Below, piece after piece: positions 30,820 to 42,494 of a stretch of DNA of 64,000 bases. The notes below the pieces were generated by a model. It saw only the letters and a program-made list of their open reading frames with translations. It ran no database searches and was not told the origin of the DNA. Numbering within the stretch: the stretch's first letter is position 1; each line of letters opens with the position of its first letter. The stretch is from Eukaryota sp. TZLM1-RC (Eukaryota > Metamonada: BaSk clade), in contig JAUPSS010000003.1 in NCBI GenBank assembly GCA_040285825.1, positions 2,542,001 through 2,606,000 on the forward strand. The letters run 5' to 3'. Made by a program: the position numbers and the translations under genes.

Positions 30820-31867
30820 AATTAGCAATAAATGAATGATATTGTGAAGTTGTTATTTGTTGAGAAAATACATGATATTCATTACATCAACATACCTCAG
30901 TCAATCAGAGGACTTAAATTTAGAACAAATCAGCTACGCAACAATGTAGCAATGAGTACATCAGTAAAAATGAACAATAGATAACATCGAAATTCTTTGT
31001 GAGATTGTAACGTTGAATACAAGTTGCCAGCCTTTTAATCAAACATTCACAATTGTGAATCTTCTCGTTGAAATTGGTGATGTATTTTAGTGAAAGAGTC
31101 AATGTTATGTGACTTTGTCTTTAATGATGAGAGTAACACAATCATCAAAGAATTTTTATACTAACAGAATTTATGTATCATAACTGTCATAATTGATGAG
31201 CATAAAAGCAGACCAATCAATCAGCATTTGTTTAATACCAGAAGTCATTGTTTAGGATATACCAAAAACCTTCGACGTACCCTACTAGACACTCTACCAA
31301 CTGAAACAGATTATATCGCTATACAAGCGAGCAAAAATGGGAAATTTATTCATTTTCTTGATCGACACTTATCTGAACTACGCAAAAAAAACTTTAGATT
31401 AGAAAGCAAAGTTTCAGTAACCATCAGCTTCTCCAAACGGCAACCTCAAACCAGGCGACCACGTCTTACGGCGTAATACCGCCTCAATAAAAACATGACT
31501 CTGACAAGGTCCCTTTATCATCTCTAACATTTCTGGATCAACAAAGCTAATCTTTTAGTCCATCATATGAGACTAAACGTTGATTAAATCTAGACATGAT
31601 GTCACGGCTTATGTCCCCAACGAAATCAACGATCTTGCCAAACAGTAGCTTCGACAGCTACTGACGACTTCGTACTGAGTAAAATCAACAACCACAAGAT
31701 TGCTCAAGAAATTGGTTTGGTTCTCTAAAAAATTCTCAAATGGTATTGGAGCACGACAATCGTTAAAAAAGCTGAGTAATACTACTTAGATCAATGAACA
31801 TCTGCGGAACCAGGTTAAGAAACAAAAATTAGTCTTACCACCAACAAAGGGTGACAATTCAATAAAA
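30820..31867. other. Mostly non-coding; one unrecognised short ORF
   Basis: A plus-strand frame at 31228-31476 (82 codons, starting from a TTG) encodes a basic peptide ending SKRQPQTRRPRLTA. It has higher G/C than the flanks, but I recognise no family, and the following 350 bases hold stops in all frames. The rest is AT-rich with nothing to report. Confidence 0.3.
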
Positions 31868-33400
31868 GGAAAAGTACTAAAATACCCCTAAACTGATTTA
31901 TTGGTTCCAAAATACCCCTAACACCTTCCGTAAGATAATGACCACAGGAGACACTCTGTCTATGTCTGTTGAAGTCAATGCAGAATACTCCGGATGCCAC
32001 TTGAAGGAACTTATAAGATTGCAATGTCTACACGAAAACTATACTTTTAAATTCAAAAGGAGCGAACAAAAACAAATTAAGGCCATCTGCAAAGATGTTA
32101 CCTGTACTTTTGTGTGCTATGCTTTTCGTCCTCAGAAAAGCTTTGATGATTCCCATTACACTGTCAAAACCTTGATACCACACTCATGTCAAAATCTTTC
32201 CAACAAAACCTCCGAAACACGAGCTGCTTCTGCTAAATGTCTTGCATCTGTACCCCTCATACGGAAAACAGTTCTCGAAAATCCGAACATCCGATCAAAG
32301 TCATTCTTACCTATTTTGCAATCAATCTCGAAGATAAAAGTAGGGAAACATACTGTAAAAGAAGTTCGCCAACTGTGTAGGAATGCACTTGTTGGATCAG
32401 AAGAAGACAACTTCAAGCAACTACCTGCATATTTCGAAAAACTTGTGACTCTGAATCCTGGGTTTTACTACCACACTGATTTCGATGGCTCTGAATTTTC
32501 CCGATTGTTTGTAGCTTTGAAGGGAGCTATGGATGGATATGACTATTGTAGGCCTTTGGTACAAGTTGATGGTACTCATCTTCGAACTATGTATAAACAG
32601 ATTCTTTTGACATCTACTCCTCAAAATGCTCAAGGACATTTTTCCCCTTGTATTGGCAGTTGTTGCTGGAAAGAATTTAAATAACTGGGTATGATTCTTT
32701 TGAGAATTTAAAAAATGTTTTGAAGCAAATGTAGCAACGTTTGTTAGCGACAAAGAAAAGGGTCTATTGAAAGGAGTACGTCAAATTTATCCAGAAGCAC
32801 ATCACTCATATTGTGTTCGATATTTGACACATAATGTGGGAGCGCGATTCACATCTGTCATTTGGAAGGCTGCAAGAGCCACAAATGAGGATGAATTGAA
32901 CAAAATACTGAAAAAATACGAGTGAGATCATTGAAGTCCTATGAGAAGCTTATATCGGTGGGATTAGAGCACTGAAATATGGTGTATTTTCCGGGTGTTT
33001 GTAATGGACACCGAATTTCGGATGTGATTGTGAGCCTGAACGCATGGTTATTAAAAACTAGGAGTTTACCTGTTGTTGGGATGTTAAACACTGTGGTAGA
33101 AAATCCTGCTACTTGGTTCGAAAAGAGACAAGCTGAATCACAAAGAATGCAAAGCCCTTTATGTGACACATTTTGGAACAAACTCAAGCTTGAGCTTGTA
33201 AAGGCAAAAATTGTTAGAAACTTTGTGTGTCAAGCGTAGTGAGAAATTAGTGGTGATTGTTAAGGATCTTGAAAGCTTCTTCCATGTGGATGTAAATTCT
33301 AGGACTAATAGTTGCCTTCAATAGCAAGAAAGTGGTTATCCGTGTAGTCATGGATTAACTGCTCTCTATGCTTTGAAACGAGTTTATTATTAGCAATTGT
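31868..33400 (+). pseudogene. MULE transposase relic, sister of the 3.4-kb MULE
   Basis: 31938-32684 is open and aligns with the transposase at 3627-5459: zinc cluster (CKDVTCTFVCYAF...HSC), KVGKHTVKEVRQLCRNAL, then LVQVDGTHLRTMYKQILLTS (first Asp). Frameshifts follow, then FVSDKEKGLLKGV (second Asp), SYCVRYLTHNVGARFTSVIW and ISDVIVSLNAWLL, where the catalytic Glu of the sister (VVESLNAWLL) is Val (GTG at 33030-33032). A broken SWIM end (SGYPCSHGLTALY) closes it. The left end begins GGAAAAGTAC and has two AAATACCCCTA boxes about 30 bp apart, like the sister's terminal repeat. No right terminal repeat was found. Confidence 0.7.
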
Positions 33401-33438
33401 TGTCCATTTGACAACAGAAAACTACAAAAAAATTTACA

Positions 33439-34520
33439 ATGTCCATCGATAGCTTGAAATTTGAAGATTTCCAACAGCCAGCCATGGCCCAATATTTAAA
33501 AAGTGGATTGAGTGAAGAAAATAATGATTGATCTGACTTTGATTCAGGGTTTACTTTTGATTCGTGGTACTTTGTATCAATGCAAATGCTCAAAGAAACT
33601 TCGGCGCAGTAAGACATCTGGTTGGACCAACTTGTACAATCATATACTCACTTATGAGAACTATGAAGATGAGTATGAAGAGCTTGCTTCTGGACATCAG
33701 CCGCCAATCTCCAAATTCTTTGTGAAAGATAAGTTCTCAAATGTCTACCTTTGGCTTGAGTGGGTTCTTGAAGACATCTTACCCTTTTCTTGTCAGTAAA
33801 AACAATACTCGAAAAAACCCTAAGCTGGAAACAATATCTAGTGAAACTTTACTGAAATATGCTTCCTTGTTGGTTCGCCTTCATCTATCATTCTTGATGG
33901 GAGATAGATTTGGACTTGGACTCGACACCTGGCAAGAACCTGGAAGCCACCTCCATCTCTTCGGGATTTTCTGCTCCATTCCATCGACAACCAGAACGTA
34001 TATGCTTTCTTTTACTTTTTTCGAAATTGATGAAGCGAGAACAATTTAAGACCTTTCGTTGACTGAGACCTACTTTGGTGCTGAGCAAATGTTGTAGTTA
34101 GTGGAATTGGTTCTTGGACAATATGACAAACAGCTGTGCAATGTGCTCTTTATCACTGGTGATAACTGCAACACAAACAAAAGGCTTGCCCGCTAATTAC
34201 ATGTTCCTTTTGTCGGTTGTTTCTCTTATCGTTACCAGTTAGAGATAAAACAATTTACTCTATCACTAAAGACCGAATTCCAACAGATTGACCATTTATT
34301 TAAACGATTATGCAGCAGCATGACAGCCATGATTTTGAATTTTGCTAATCAAAAATCTCCAAAGCGTGCCAACACTACATGCGGCTGGATCTCCAAATTC
34401 GATACTAAAATTCAAAAAGACTTGAATAAACTGTTGTGCAAAATGTTGTCACCACTTTATATTACACTTTTCTCGTTTTGGAACCACACTACTCAACTCT
34501 GTTTACAGAGACAATATTGA
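33439..34520 (+). pseudogene. hAT transposase relic with BED-type finger
   Basis: Starts MSIDSLKFEDFQQPAMAQYL. A BED-like finger follows in a shifted frame (YQCKCSKKLRRSKTSGWTNLYNHI), then VYLWLEWVLE, YASLLVRLHLSFLMGDRFGL and, past stops, LVLGQYDKQLCNVLFITGDNCNTN with VPFVGCFSYR, the D-N-C-x-T-N and G-C motifs of a hAT catalytic region. The last frame (34320-34520) gives the TTCGWISKFD segment. The C-terminal dimerisation region is missing. Multiple frameshifts; no terminal repeats identified. Confidence 0.6.
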
Positions 34521-34567
34521 TCATAACTGCGTAGAATTTTTTTATCCTTTTAACCGACCTACCTAGA

Positions 34568-35097
34568 ATGTATGTTCGCGAATTTGTCGATTCTTCTACT
34601 CATACTTTCAATGACATGATCCAATATGGTAATTGGAACTTGAAACTGTACTTTCATCACCTTAAAATTCCTTCACTCAGCTACCATCCAGATACCATCC
34701 CCGCTAATGCACTCATAATTAGATTGAACCGTCTTTGCTCCTCAGTCACCTTGAAAGACTTATACTATCATTTTTAATATTTTTTACTTTCTACCTCTAC
34801 CTGCACATATGTATCCCTTTGATAACCACCATAACCGCCTTATTTCTCGTCGATTTGGAGACTTCTTGATTAACCCTGACCGTTCAAAATACATCTTTGC
34901 CTGCTGGAAACTTCCTCATCCCCATCGTCTGAATTTCTTAGATCTCCATATTGGCGCTACTAAGACTGACACTAACGACGAATATCCTTATGATATTACA
35001 GGCGTTACCATATTAGACCTTCCTATCACTGCCCTAGGCGAACAACTCTATCACTGGGCCTAGCACAACTCTACCCTCTTGTACTCAACTTGTGGAA
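34568..35097 (+). pseudogene. Unrecognised coding relic, left half, split by a hAT element
   Basis: Two frames (34568-34777 and 34809-35063) with clear protein-like composition, rich in His, Pro and aromatic residues (YGNWNLKLYFHHLKIPSLSY; FDNHHNRLISRRFGDFLINP). The sequence is interrupted at 35098-35105 by the hAT target duplication and resumes at 41995. I do not recognise the product; position amid transposons suggests an element gene. Confidence 0.35.
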
Positions 35098-35446
35098 CTC
35101 CGGCCTAGACTTGCCATTTGACGGAAACCGTCATGACCCGTCACGACTTGACGGACCTCACGTCATGTCGATGGCAATAATTTTTTTGGCCGTCACGTCA
35201 CGTCGACTCCTATTTTTCCCTGACGGGTCGTGACGCGTCAAATGGCGGAAATGAAAACCAAGATCGAATAAGTGTGGTTCGGTTTACAAAAACCATGCTC
35301 GTTCTACTAGATTTTTTCTTCAAACTAGACTTAAAACAATTGTAAGACAAAGGTCATGGATAAAATCATAGTAAGGAAATCAATTCATCACAATGAAATC
35401 TTTTTCTTGAAAGAATTATCTTCGCATTCTCTTCTCTCCATTGAAT

Positions 35447-36356
35447 ATGGCCCAAACCAAAAGATCAAGTATTGCATCCTGGCTTACGAAACAGCAACGG
35501 ATTGAAACATCCGATGATGAGTCCACAATACCATAATCATCTCCCTTCACTGTTGGAAGTTCAGCTCCTGCACCTACTTAACCAAAGTCACCCAGCGTTC
35601 GAGCTGAAGTTCACCAATTTTTTACTTACGATGAACAATATAAACGCTCGTGTAAGCTGTGTTGATCGTTCAGTTGCTGGTTGATGTATTAGAGCCGTTT
35701 GACGTGTTGAAAGAACAGGTGTCCGGGGACACATACCCTTCTGTCAGCATCTCATTAAAAGCCTTCAGTAGATTGTTGAAAAAATTGAAAATGAAGCTGA
35801 ATCACACTGGAACACCCACCAATCAGTTGCTTGTGGATATTGTTGTTCAAAACTTAAAAAATATGAACCCAATTTATTAAACTATCATGGTTACTTATCA
35901 ATCCTGTTGGATCCAAGGTTCAAGAACAGATCACCGAAACAGTTGACTGCAAGTATGGTTTAATGTTATGAAGAACGACTACGTACTACGTTAAATGAAA
36001 GTGCTATTAATGATGCTGCTAACACAGTGGTTGGAAAGAAGCCATTATCTTTGGCTTTAGTGGAGCTGATGAACGATAGTGACGATGAAAATGGGAGTAA
36101 TAATGGCCAAGAAATGGAGGAGGTTAATGAATTGAGCCTCTACATCACTGAACCAGTGATAAAAGATGAAGGATCCAATGTAGATCTAGTTGACTTTTGG
36201 TGGAAAAACCTGAACAGATACCCCATGTTAGCTCGTTTGGCTCTAGATGTGATGACTGCCCAAGCAACGTCTGTTCCGTGTGAGCAACTTTTTGCCAAAT
36301 CCGGACTGGTTGTAACCAAATAGAGATCTTTGTTGTCTGCAAAAAGTGTACAAGCT
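35447..36356 (+). pseudogene. hAT transposase, N-terminal and C-terminal pieces
   Basis: MAQTKRSSIASWLTKQQRIE begins at 35447. A partial BED finger (VHQFFTYDEQYKRSCKLC) is truncated by an internal deletion near 35680. After it come VLEPFDVLKEQVSGDTYPSV, the ILLDPRFK motif and NLNRYPMLARLALDVM-x-A-Q-ATSVPCEQLF, the hAT C-terminal dimerisation domain. There are stops in several places and a TAG replaces a Lys codon of the duplicate at 41459. It ends in VQA at 36356, where LTR-element sequence begins. Confidence 0.7.
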
Positions 36357-36362
36357 TTTCCG

Positions 36363-37013
36363 ATGCATTCCCTTATTGACCCAACAGTAAGTACTGTGGC
36401 TAGGAGTAATCCAAGCTTAGTTACTCCAATTCTACGTAATGCTGACCGCACTTTCTGTGCTCGCATTAATGTATTTATTACTGAAGAGTTGCGCGACTTT
36501 CCTATATAAATGTTCATGTCCCGTCCATCTCTTCTACTAACGCTCAGTCTTCTCGCCGCTCTGCTCGTTGCGAAGAGCCTGTCGAAGAAGTACATGAGGA
36601 AGAGCTAAACCCTGAAGATATTCGAGTCAACCTCATTGACTCCATCGATGAAGTCCTTGCTAATTCTGCTCCTGATTTATTTAGTTATTCATAAAACGAT
36701 GAAAAATTACCATTGATTACAAAACCTTCTCCTTATACATCATGTCCACTAAACCTATATCTGTGGATGATTTCTTAACTACTCTTCGAGAAGCTGACAA
36801 AAATGCCAAAGAAAACCAAATACATGGCTGTTACCGCTGTAACGTTTGCTCTCATTAATTCATTTCAACACACAAGGCGAATCATTGTATAAAGAAGCCA
36901 AAACGACGAAAGTGAGAGCAACTTTGAGGTAGAAATTTTTTTGGAATCGTAACGTATGTTGAACCTAGCAAACCACATGTAGCCAAGCAGAAGACACCCT
37001 CTGTTTCTGCTCT
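36363..37013 (+). pseudogene. gag: Family C gag relic
   Basis: The ATG at 36363 lies inside the LTR remnant (MHSLIDPTVSTVARSNPSLV) and the frame stops at 36509. Shifted frames continue with SRRSARCEEPVEEVHEEELN and DIRVNLIDSIDEV, then STKPISVDDFLTTLREADKN and a partial finger CYRCNVCSH. A better preserved relative is at 49217-49880. Capsid helices are not recognisable here, so most of gag is deleted. Confidence 0.55.
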
Positions 37014-40000
37014 TTGTGCTATAAACGAAGTCCTAAAATTTTCTCGGGCAGCCACGATGCAGGACGAAAGAATGAGCTCTTGCGAAGCTTCTGTTTTGAA
37101 AAGGTAACTGATTCTTCACTAACTTCCAGAAACTCTCTTGAGACTGATTTTCATCAGATACATTACCAAATAAAAGCCCTGAGGGATAACATCCATGATT
37201 TCTCGCCGGAAAGAGCAAGTTCTCACCTCGATTCTGATATGGCCCTCCTGGACGCCGACTGTGCAAAACGACCTGGTCCATCTGATAAAAACTCATCTCT
37301 CGAAGAATCTTCTGAAAGTTCAGCAACTGAATCTGCAAATACTTTAGCCGCAGCCAAAGTCTCCGCTCCTGCCCCTGCCTGTCTGATAATCCCTGATAAG
37401 TCTAAGATCTTTTTCACGCTGAAAGAACTGAATCAACCTATGGACAAAAACCTGTTACATCTCAAGATCTTTGCCAAACCTGATCACTTTCTATATGATA
37501 TGGTTGACACTGGAGCAACCGTATCCTGTATTTCCGAAGGACTCGCTGATGTCGCCAAGCTCCATGTAGAAAACAAGACCACCTCTTTAAGTTTAGCTGA
37601 TGAGAAGCTAATTGATGTTAAGCTAGCCAAGGGAAGATTCGCTTTCATGTTAGGAGGAACTGCTAAGCTAATCTATATAACCTTGAGACTCTGTCTATTA
37701 CCATGCCCCAACAATTTTATTCCCGGTTGTGACGCCCTGAAACGCCTTGGTCTATTAACTGAAGATTTTCTGTTTATTAATTTTTCAACTCGCAACTTAC
37801 AAATTCAAGAAGATGAATCTATCCCTGACTGTTTCCTTCCTGATTCTCAGAACGTTTGCTCTCACGACGACCTAACTGATACCACGACTGCCCCTGAATT
37901 CGTCCAAGCTCTAAGTGACGATCTATTAAAGAAGTTACGTGACATTGAGAAAACCAGCTTCAATCTCAATGATACTGCCCTGATCGTAGCAGTTAAGCAA
38001 ATGTTTCTTAAATACCCCGATACCTTTGCTAAACTACCCGCTTCCGAAGGAATTAAGTGTGAACATATGAAGTTGGAATTCCATGATGAATCAGCTGTTG
38101 TTATTGAAAAAGCTAGATTTCTACCCCCCCCCCGACAAACTAAAGATTGCTAATGAAGAAATTGATACTCTACTGAAGAATGGTTTTGCTGTCCCTTATG
38201 ACGGTCCTTTCGCCTCTCCAATCCACCTCGTTTGTACCCCCAATAAAGCACCAAGATTAACCGGAGACTATTCCGGCCACAAGGGTATCAACGATCTAAC
38301 CGTTCCCATTCCCGCTGATCTCCCCAGAATTACAGAAGTCTGCGCCTTCTTGTCGTCTGCCACCTATGTAGCAACACTAGATCTACCCAAAGCCTCTTGG
38401 CAATTAAATTTACGCCCAGAAGACCAACCTAAAACAGCCATTGTAATACCTGAAAGGAAGGGATGTTTACCCGTGCCGCTTTCGGACTGAAGAACGTCCC
38501 AGCAATCTTCCAAAACTTAATGAGAAAAATCTTCGATTGTAACGGAGTATTCATTTATCTCGATGAAATAATTGTCGCTGCATAAAGTAAAACAGATTTC
38601 TTGAACCGCCTAGAATTTATATTCATGAAAGCCCGAGATTACCGTGTCCGAATTGGCCTACACAAATGCGCCTTTCAGACCAAAGACTATCCAATTCGTG
38701 TAGTAGGAACTATTTTCGAAAAAGGTACTCGAAGAATCTGCCCATCTAGAATTGAAAAACTGAACCAAATTCCAATCCCAACGTCCGTTCCAGAACTACG
38801 TTCCTTTGTTGGTGCAATCAACTTCGTTCGAGATTGGTTACCCGCTGTAAGCACTGAACTCGCCCCACTCACTGAACTGCTGAAAGGATCTCCTCGCAAG
38901 ATACACTTGAACCAACAACAGATCGAATGCTTTCAGAACATTAAGAAATTGATATCAAACAGTGTACCACTAGAACTTCCCGATGATAGTTCTTAAATAT
39001 TAGTCTCTACTGATGCTTCTGAGAACGGCAGCGCCGGCATTATCTGGAAAGAACTTTCCCCATCCGAACCTGGAACCTGTCTCCCTGAAAGAAATGTAGC
39101 CCCTCTGTCATTTTATTCCAGGATACTCACCCCTTCTTAGCAGCGATGGTCAACTATACAGAAGGAATTATTTGCTATTGTAATGACTTTAAACCAGCCA
39201 AACCTCTCATCCTTCCTAAAGACTAAACATTTAACCCTATTTTGTGACCACAAAAATCTATCCTATCTGCTTTCTTGCCCTGACTCCAACCGCGTGGTTC
39301 TGCGTTGGATTCCCGTACTTCAGTCCTACGCATTTGACTGTATCCATGGTGAGGGACCCAAAAATCATTGGGCCGCTTACATGTCTCGATCGTTTCCTGT
39401 TGATGAAAAGAAGAAGAAGAGAAAGACCAGAACAGCTAACGCTAAATAAGTAAACTCTATGATCTCCATTGATGATGGAAGAACCCCTTTCCATCAAGTA
39501 ACCAGTTACGACTCTGAAGAACGCTACAGAGGACTCCCAGCTAGACTTTCCCATTATAGTCCTGCTATGATCCAGCTGTTGACTCCTGTACCTAGCGGCT
39601 ACTTTCTCTCCCAGAATCTCCATTCCTGTAATTTCTGCCCTCACGTCGACGGAACGTATAGCAAAGAAATGTTTTCTCTCATTCCATTCCAAGTTTCTGA
39701 CCTATTCCCCGAACTTGCTTGCTCTGTAGTCAACATAACAACAAGATCCCAAATTCCCCAAGAAGTAACAGAAGAAGACACTCAAGAAGTTGCCTCCGAA
39801 CCAATTACATCTGAAGCCTTCTCATCTGATGTCATAGTGCAGAAGCCTGTTCATTCCCCTGCTGAAGCTTTTCTAAAAAAATCTTCTATGAGCAACAAAA
39901 GCTCCCCGACGATGACGAACTCTTTCCTGGTTGCACTTTTAATGAAAATACTGGCCTGAAGCTCACCCCATCGAAGAAGATTCTGATCCCACGCTCAATG

Positions 40001-41272
40001 GTCCCAGAGATTCTGAACCACATCCATGGTTTCACCGAAGCCGGACATCCATCTCCCTCTAACTCCTGGAAGTCCCTTAAGAAGTCTGATTTTTACTGGC
40101 CCACTATGAAAGCAGACCTTGAACTCCATGTTCGAAGTTGCATTCCCTGCCAGAAGAACGCTGATGTCCCCAAGGCCCAGATCTCCGCCTCTGGATCTCT
40201 GTCCCGTTCCCACAGACCTTTCGAGTATCTGCACTGTGATGCTATTGGTCCTTTCCAACCCGATTCTCAGCAAAACAAATATGTACTTCATTTTGTCGAT
40301 GCTTTCACCAAATTCAACATTCTTGCCCCAGTGCCCGATATCAAAGCCATCACTGTGGCTGATTCGATCCTAACCCACGTTTACGCAATATTTGGAGCGC
40401 CAAAATTAATTCACTCAGATAATGGTACTGAGTTCTGCAACGCTGTCTTCGCCTCGTTATGTCAACTCTTAGACATAACCCATACCACCTCCATTACACA
40501 CTTTCACCAATGCAACAGTTTGGTTGAAAGACAACACCGTGTCATCCTCCATAATCTAAGAAAGATTCTTCTGGATTTTGCCGATTACGAAAATTGGTCC
40601 GATTACCTCCCGTTCTGCCAAATGATAGCAAATAGCAATCACCGTAACTCTCTCAACGCAAGTCCTTATGAACTCATGTTTGGCTCTGATGTATCTCCCC
40701 GTTTGTTACCGGTAGATATACTGAAAACTCTGGAACTCAGACCAGATCAAACCGACGTGCTTGATTACCTAACGTATCTGTCTAACTTATCTTTTGAAAT
40801 CATAAACAAATGGAAATCTGTCCCAGTTAACTCCGAATCCAAATCTCCTGAGCCGAAGTTTGTCCCTCAACCTGGTTCCCGCGTCTTCGTTCTGCGAGAA
40901 AGTCCTAACATATTACATGGACATTTTTTTGGTCCCTACATCGTCAAACAGAACCTAACTCGTAGCTCCCTCCTAGTCGAAAACCCTAATACTAGTTATC
41001 AGATCAAAACCTCTATTCATCTGATCAAGCCTTGCTTGTCCTCCCTGCCAGACCATATTCCCAACGCCTATGTAGCCGCCGATGCTGGCGAACTTCTCAT
41101 AGATGCCATCCTGGATGTCACAGACGGAGAAGCTTTAATTCTTTGGTCTGATGGAACCCAAACTACTCAACCTGAGCACACTGTGAAGAATACTGTAGCC
41201 TATCAAAGGTTCAAGAAGATGATGATTTTGGACAAACACAGAAGAAGAGGAAAAAGAAGAAAGAAGAGGTAG
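37014..41272 (+). pseudogene. pol: Family C pol: protease, RT, RNase H, integrase, chromo-like tail
   Basis: Protease in 37014-38153 with VDTGATVSCIS and FIPGCDALKRLGL. A frameshift occurs at a run of ten C's (38124-38133). RT: NGFAVPYDGPFASPIHLV, TLDLPKASWQL, shift near 38465, FGLKNVPAIFQNLM, then IYLDEIIVAA where YLDD is expected, followed by a stop. RNase H 38999-39449: STDASENGSAGIIW, DHKNLSYLLS. Linker 39459-39959. Integrase 39998-41272 (424 codons, open): HHCC finger, D,D,E core (HCDAIGPF, IHSDNGTEF, NSLVERQHR), GSRVFVLRES, and a chromo-like end (LLIDAILDVTDGEALILWSD). The Lys/Arg-rich C-terminus is encoded by the polypurine tract and the TAG touches the LTR. Confidence 0.85.
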
Positions 41273-41458
41273 TGTAGGCTTATGCCAATATAGGTTATAG
41301 TTTATTATTGTTTATTAGTAGTTACAGTACCACGTGATGCCACGTCATCACTTATTTATCTAGACTCTTGTACAAATTCTCCTGATTATTCACACCCGCT
41401 GTAATAAACACCCTGTTACCTAGTTTATTACCTGATGCATCCCTTTATTGACCCAGCA
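41273..41458 (+). repeat. 3' LTR of family C
   Basis: 186 bp, TGTAGGCTTATGCC...TGACCCAGCA. The end is set by comparison with the LTR at 49080-49240 and the remnant at 36357-36386; all end within CCCTTATTGACCCARCA. It contains GTAATAAACACC, likely the polyadenylation region, and an ATGCAT whose ATG is the gag start in the other copies. Confidence 0.75.
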
Positions 41459-41830
41459 GAAGGATTCAATGTCGATCTAGTTGACTTTTGGTGGAAAAAC
41501 CTGAACAGATACCCCATGTTAGCTCGTTTGGCTCTAGATGTGATGACTGCCCAAGCAACGTCTGTTCCGTGTGAGCAACTTTTTGCCGAATCCGGACTGG
41601 TTGTAAACAAAAAGAGAACTTTGTTGTCTGCAGAAAGTGTACAAGCTGTGTTATGCTCAGAATCTTGGAGGAAGAAGGCTGTTGGAGGTGTCAATGATGT
41701 TGCATTATCATATAGTAGTGTTGAACCAGTGGTGGTGGTGGAAGAAGAGAACCAGGACGGTATGTGTGAAGATTTGGAATTATGGGTTCTTTATGTAGTA
41801 GTGTATATGTACCTTGTAGTTGAAAAATAA
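41459..41830 (+). pseudogene. hAT C-terminal dimerisation domain, second copy
   Basis: Begins right after the family C LTR. 41459-41645 repeats 36168-36356 almost exactly and continues past it: GLVVNKKRTLLSAESVQAVL, then CSESWRKKAVGG and an acidic tail ending at a TAA near 41828. This is the intact version of the W-W/F-x3-L-x-R-Y-P-x-L-A-R-L-A...S-V-P-C-E-Q-L-F domain. It lies within the hAT element bounded at 41994. Confidence 0.7.
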
Positions 41831-41994
41831 GATAACTTTTGTAATCTTCAACTTCAAATAGTACATTTTTAGAAGGAGTTTAGATACCCGTCGAACGACG
41901 GGTCACGTCACGTCTACGTTTGGGTGCGTCACATCACGTCGACGGCTAGGATAGAACGTCAGGTCACGTCACGACGGGTCAAATGACAAGTCTA

Positions 41995-42490
41995 CTCCGA
42001 CCATTGCTCCAAATAGAATTGGACGTGACTACTCAAACTGGAATGGATACGAGAATACTCGAGTATTCGCCGATTATATCCGCCATCAACCTTACTTGCT
42101 CGATCCCTCTAGAGACATCACCACCTTCATACCTTTGTGTCTCCTTAAACCCTGCATATGGTATATCCATCATTTCGCCGACGACGAACTGACTCCATGT
42201 GAACTCCCTATTCCTTGCTTTGAAACTATTTGGTCAGATCAAATCGATCCAAAATCCCATTCGATTCGAATCAGTTATGTTCTAGCTGAACTTTCATCTT
42301 CTGAACCCTTATGAGCTGAAGTATTCCACCCTACTCAGTACTGCTGTCATATTGATGACATAGAACCTCTCATTACAGGTACTCCTCGCCCTCGTCCGTC
42401 TCATCAAGATTTCCTAATCTATGAAAGCATTTTCCCTATCACTAAAACCGGAAGCTATAGTGGCTTTGTTTTTTATATTTATTACAGTAA
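41995..42490 (+). pseudogene. Unrecognised coding relic, right half
   Basis: Resumes after the hAT target duplication. Frames 41995-42314 and onward encode NRIGRDYSNWNGYENTRVFA, LDPSRDITTFIPLCLLKPCI, then past a stop HPTQYCCHIDDIEPLITGTP. Composition matches the left half at 34568-35097, so the two were probably one gene before the hAT insertion. Product unknown. Confidence 0.35.
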
Positions 42491-42494
42491 CTAA

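Larger units (their letters stand above)
36357..41458 (+). mobile_element. LTR retrotransposon family C (Ty3/gypsy-like)
   Basis: The 3' LTR (41273-41458) is complete; of the 5' LTR only the last about 30 bp remain (36357-36386, TTTCCGATGCATTCCC...CCCAACA). The interior runs gag, protease, RT, RNase H, integrase. It is inserted in the hAT element; the 3' LTR is followed directly by hAT sequence that repeats 36168-36356, so the flanks share about 190 nearly identical bp. Gag is badly broken while pol needs only a few corrections to read through. Confidence 0.8.
35106..41994 (+). mobile_element. hAT element with terminal repeats, carrying an LTR element
   Basis: The left end TAGACTTGCCATTTGAC and the complement of the right end TAGACTTGTCATTTGAC form a 17-bp inverted repeat with one mismatch. 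They are flanked by CTCCGGCC (35098-35105) and CTCCGACC (41995-42002), an 8-bp target duplication with one change; 8 bp is the hAT hallmark. Subterminal regions (35120-35240, 41885-41990) are packed with CGTCACG/CGTGACG words, likely transposase-binding sites. Internally deleted transposase parts remain at 35447-36356 and 41459-41830. Between them sits LTR element C (36357-41458). Confidence 0.8.
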
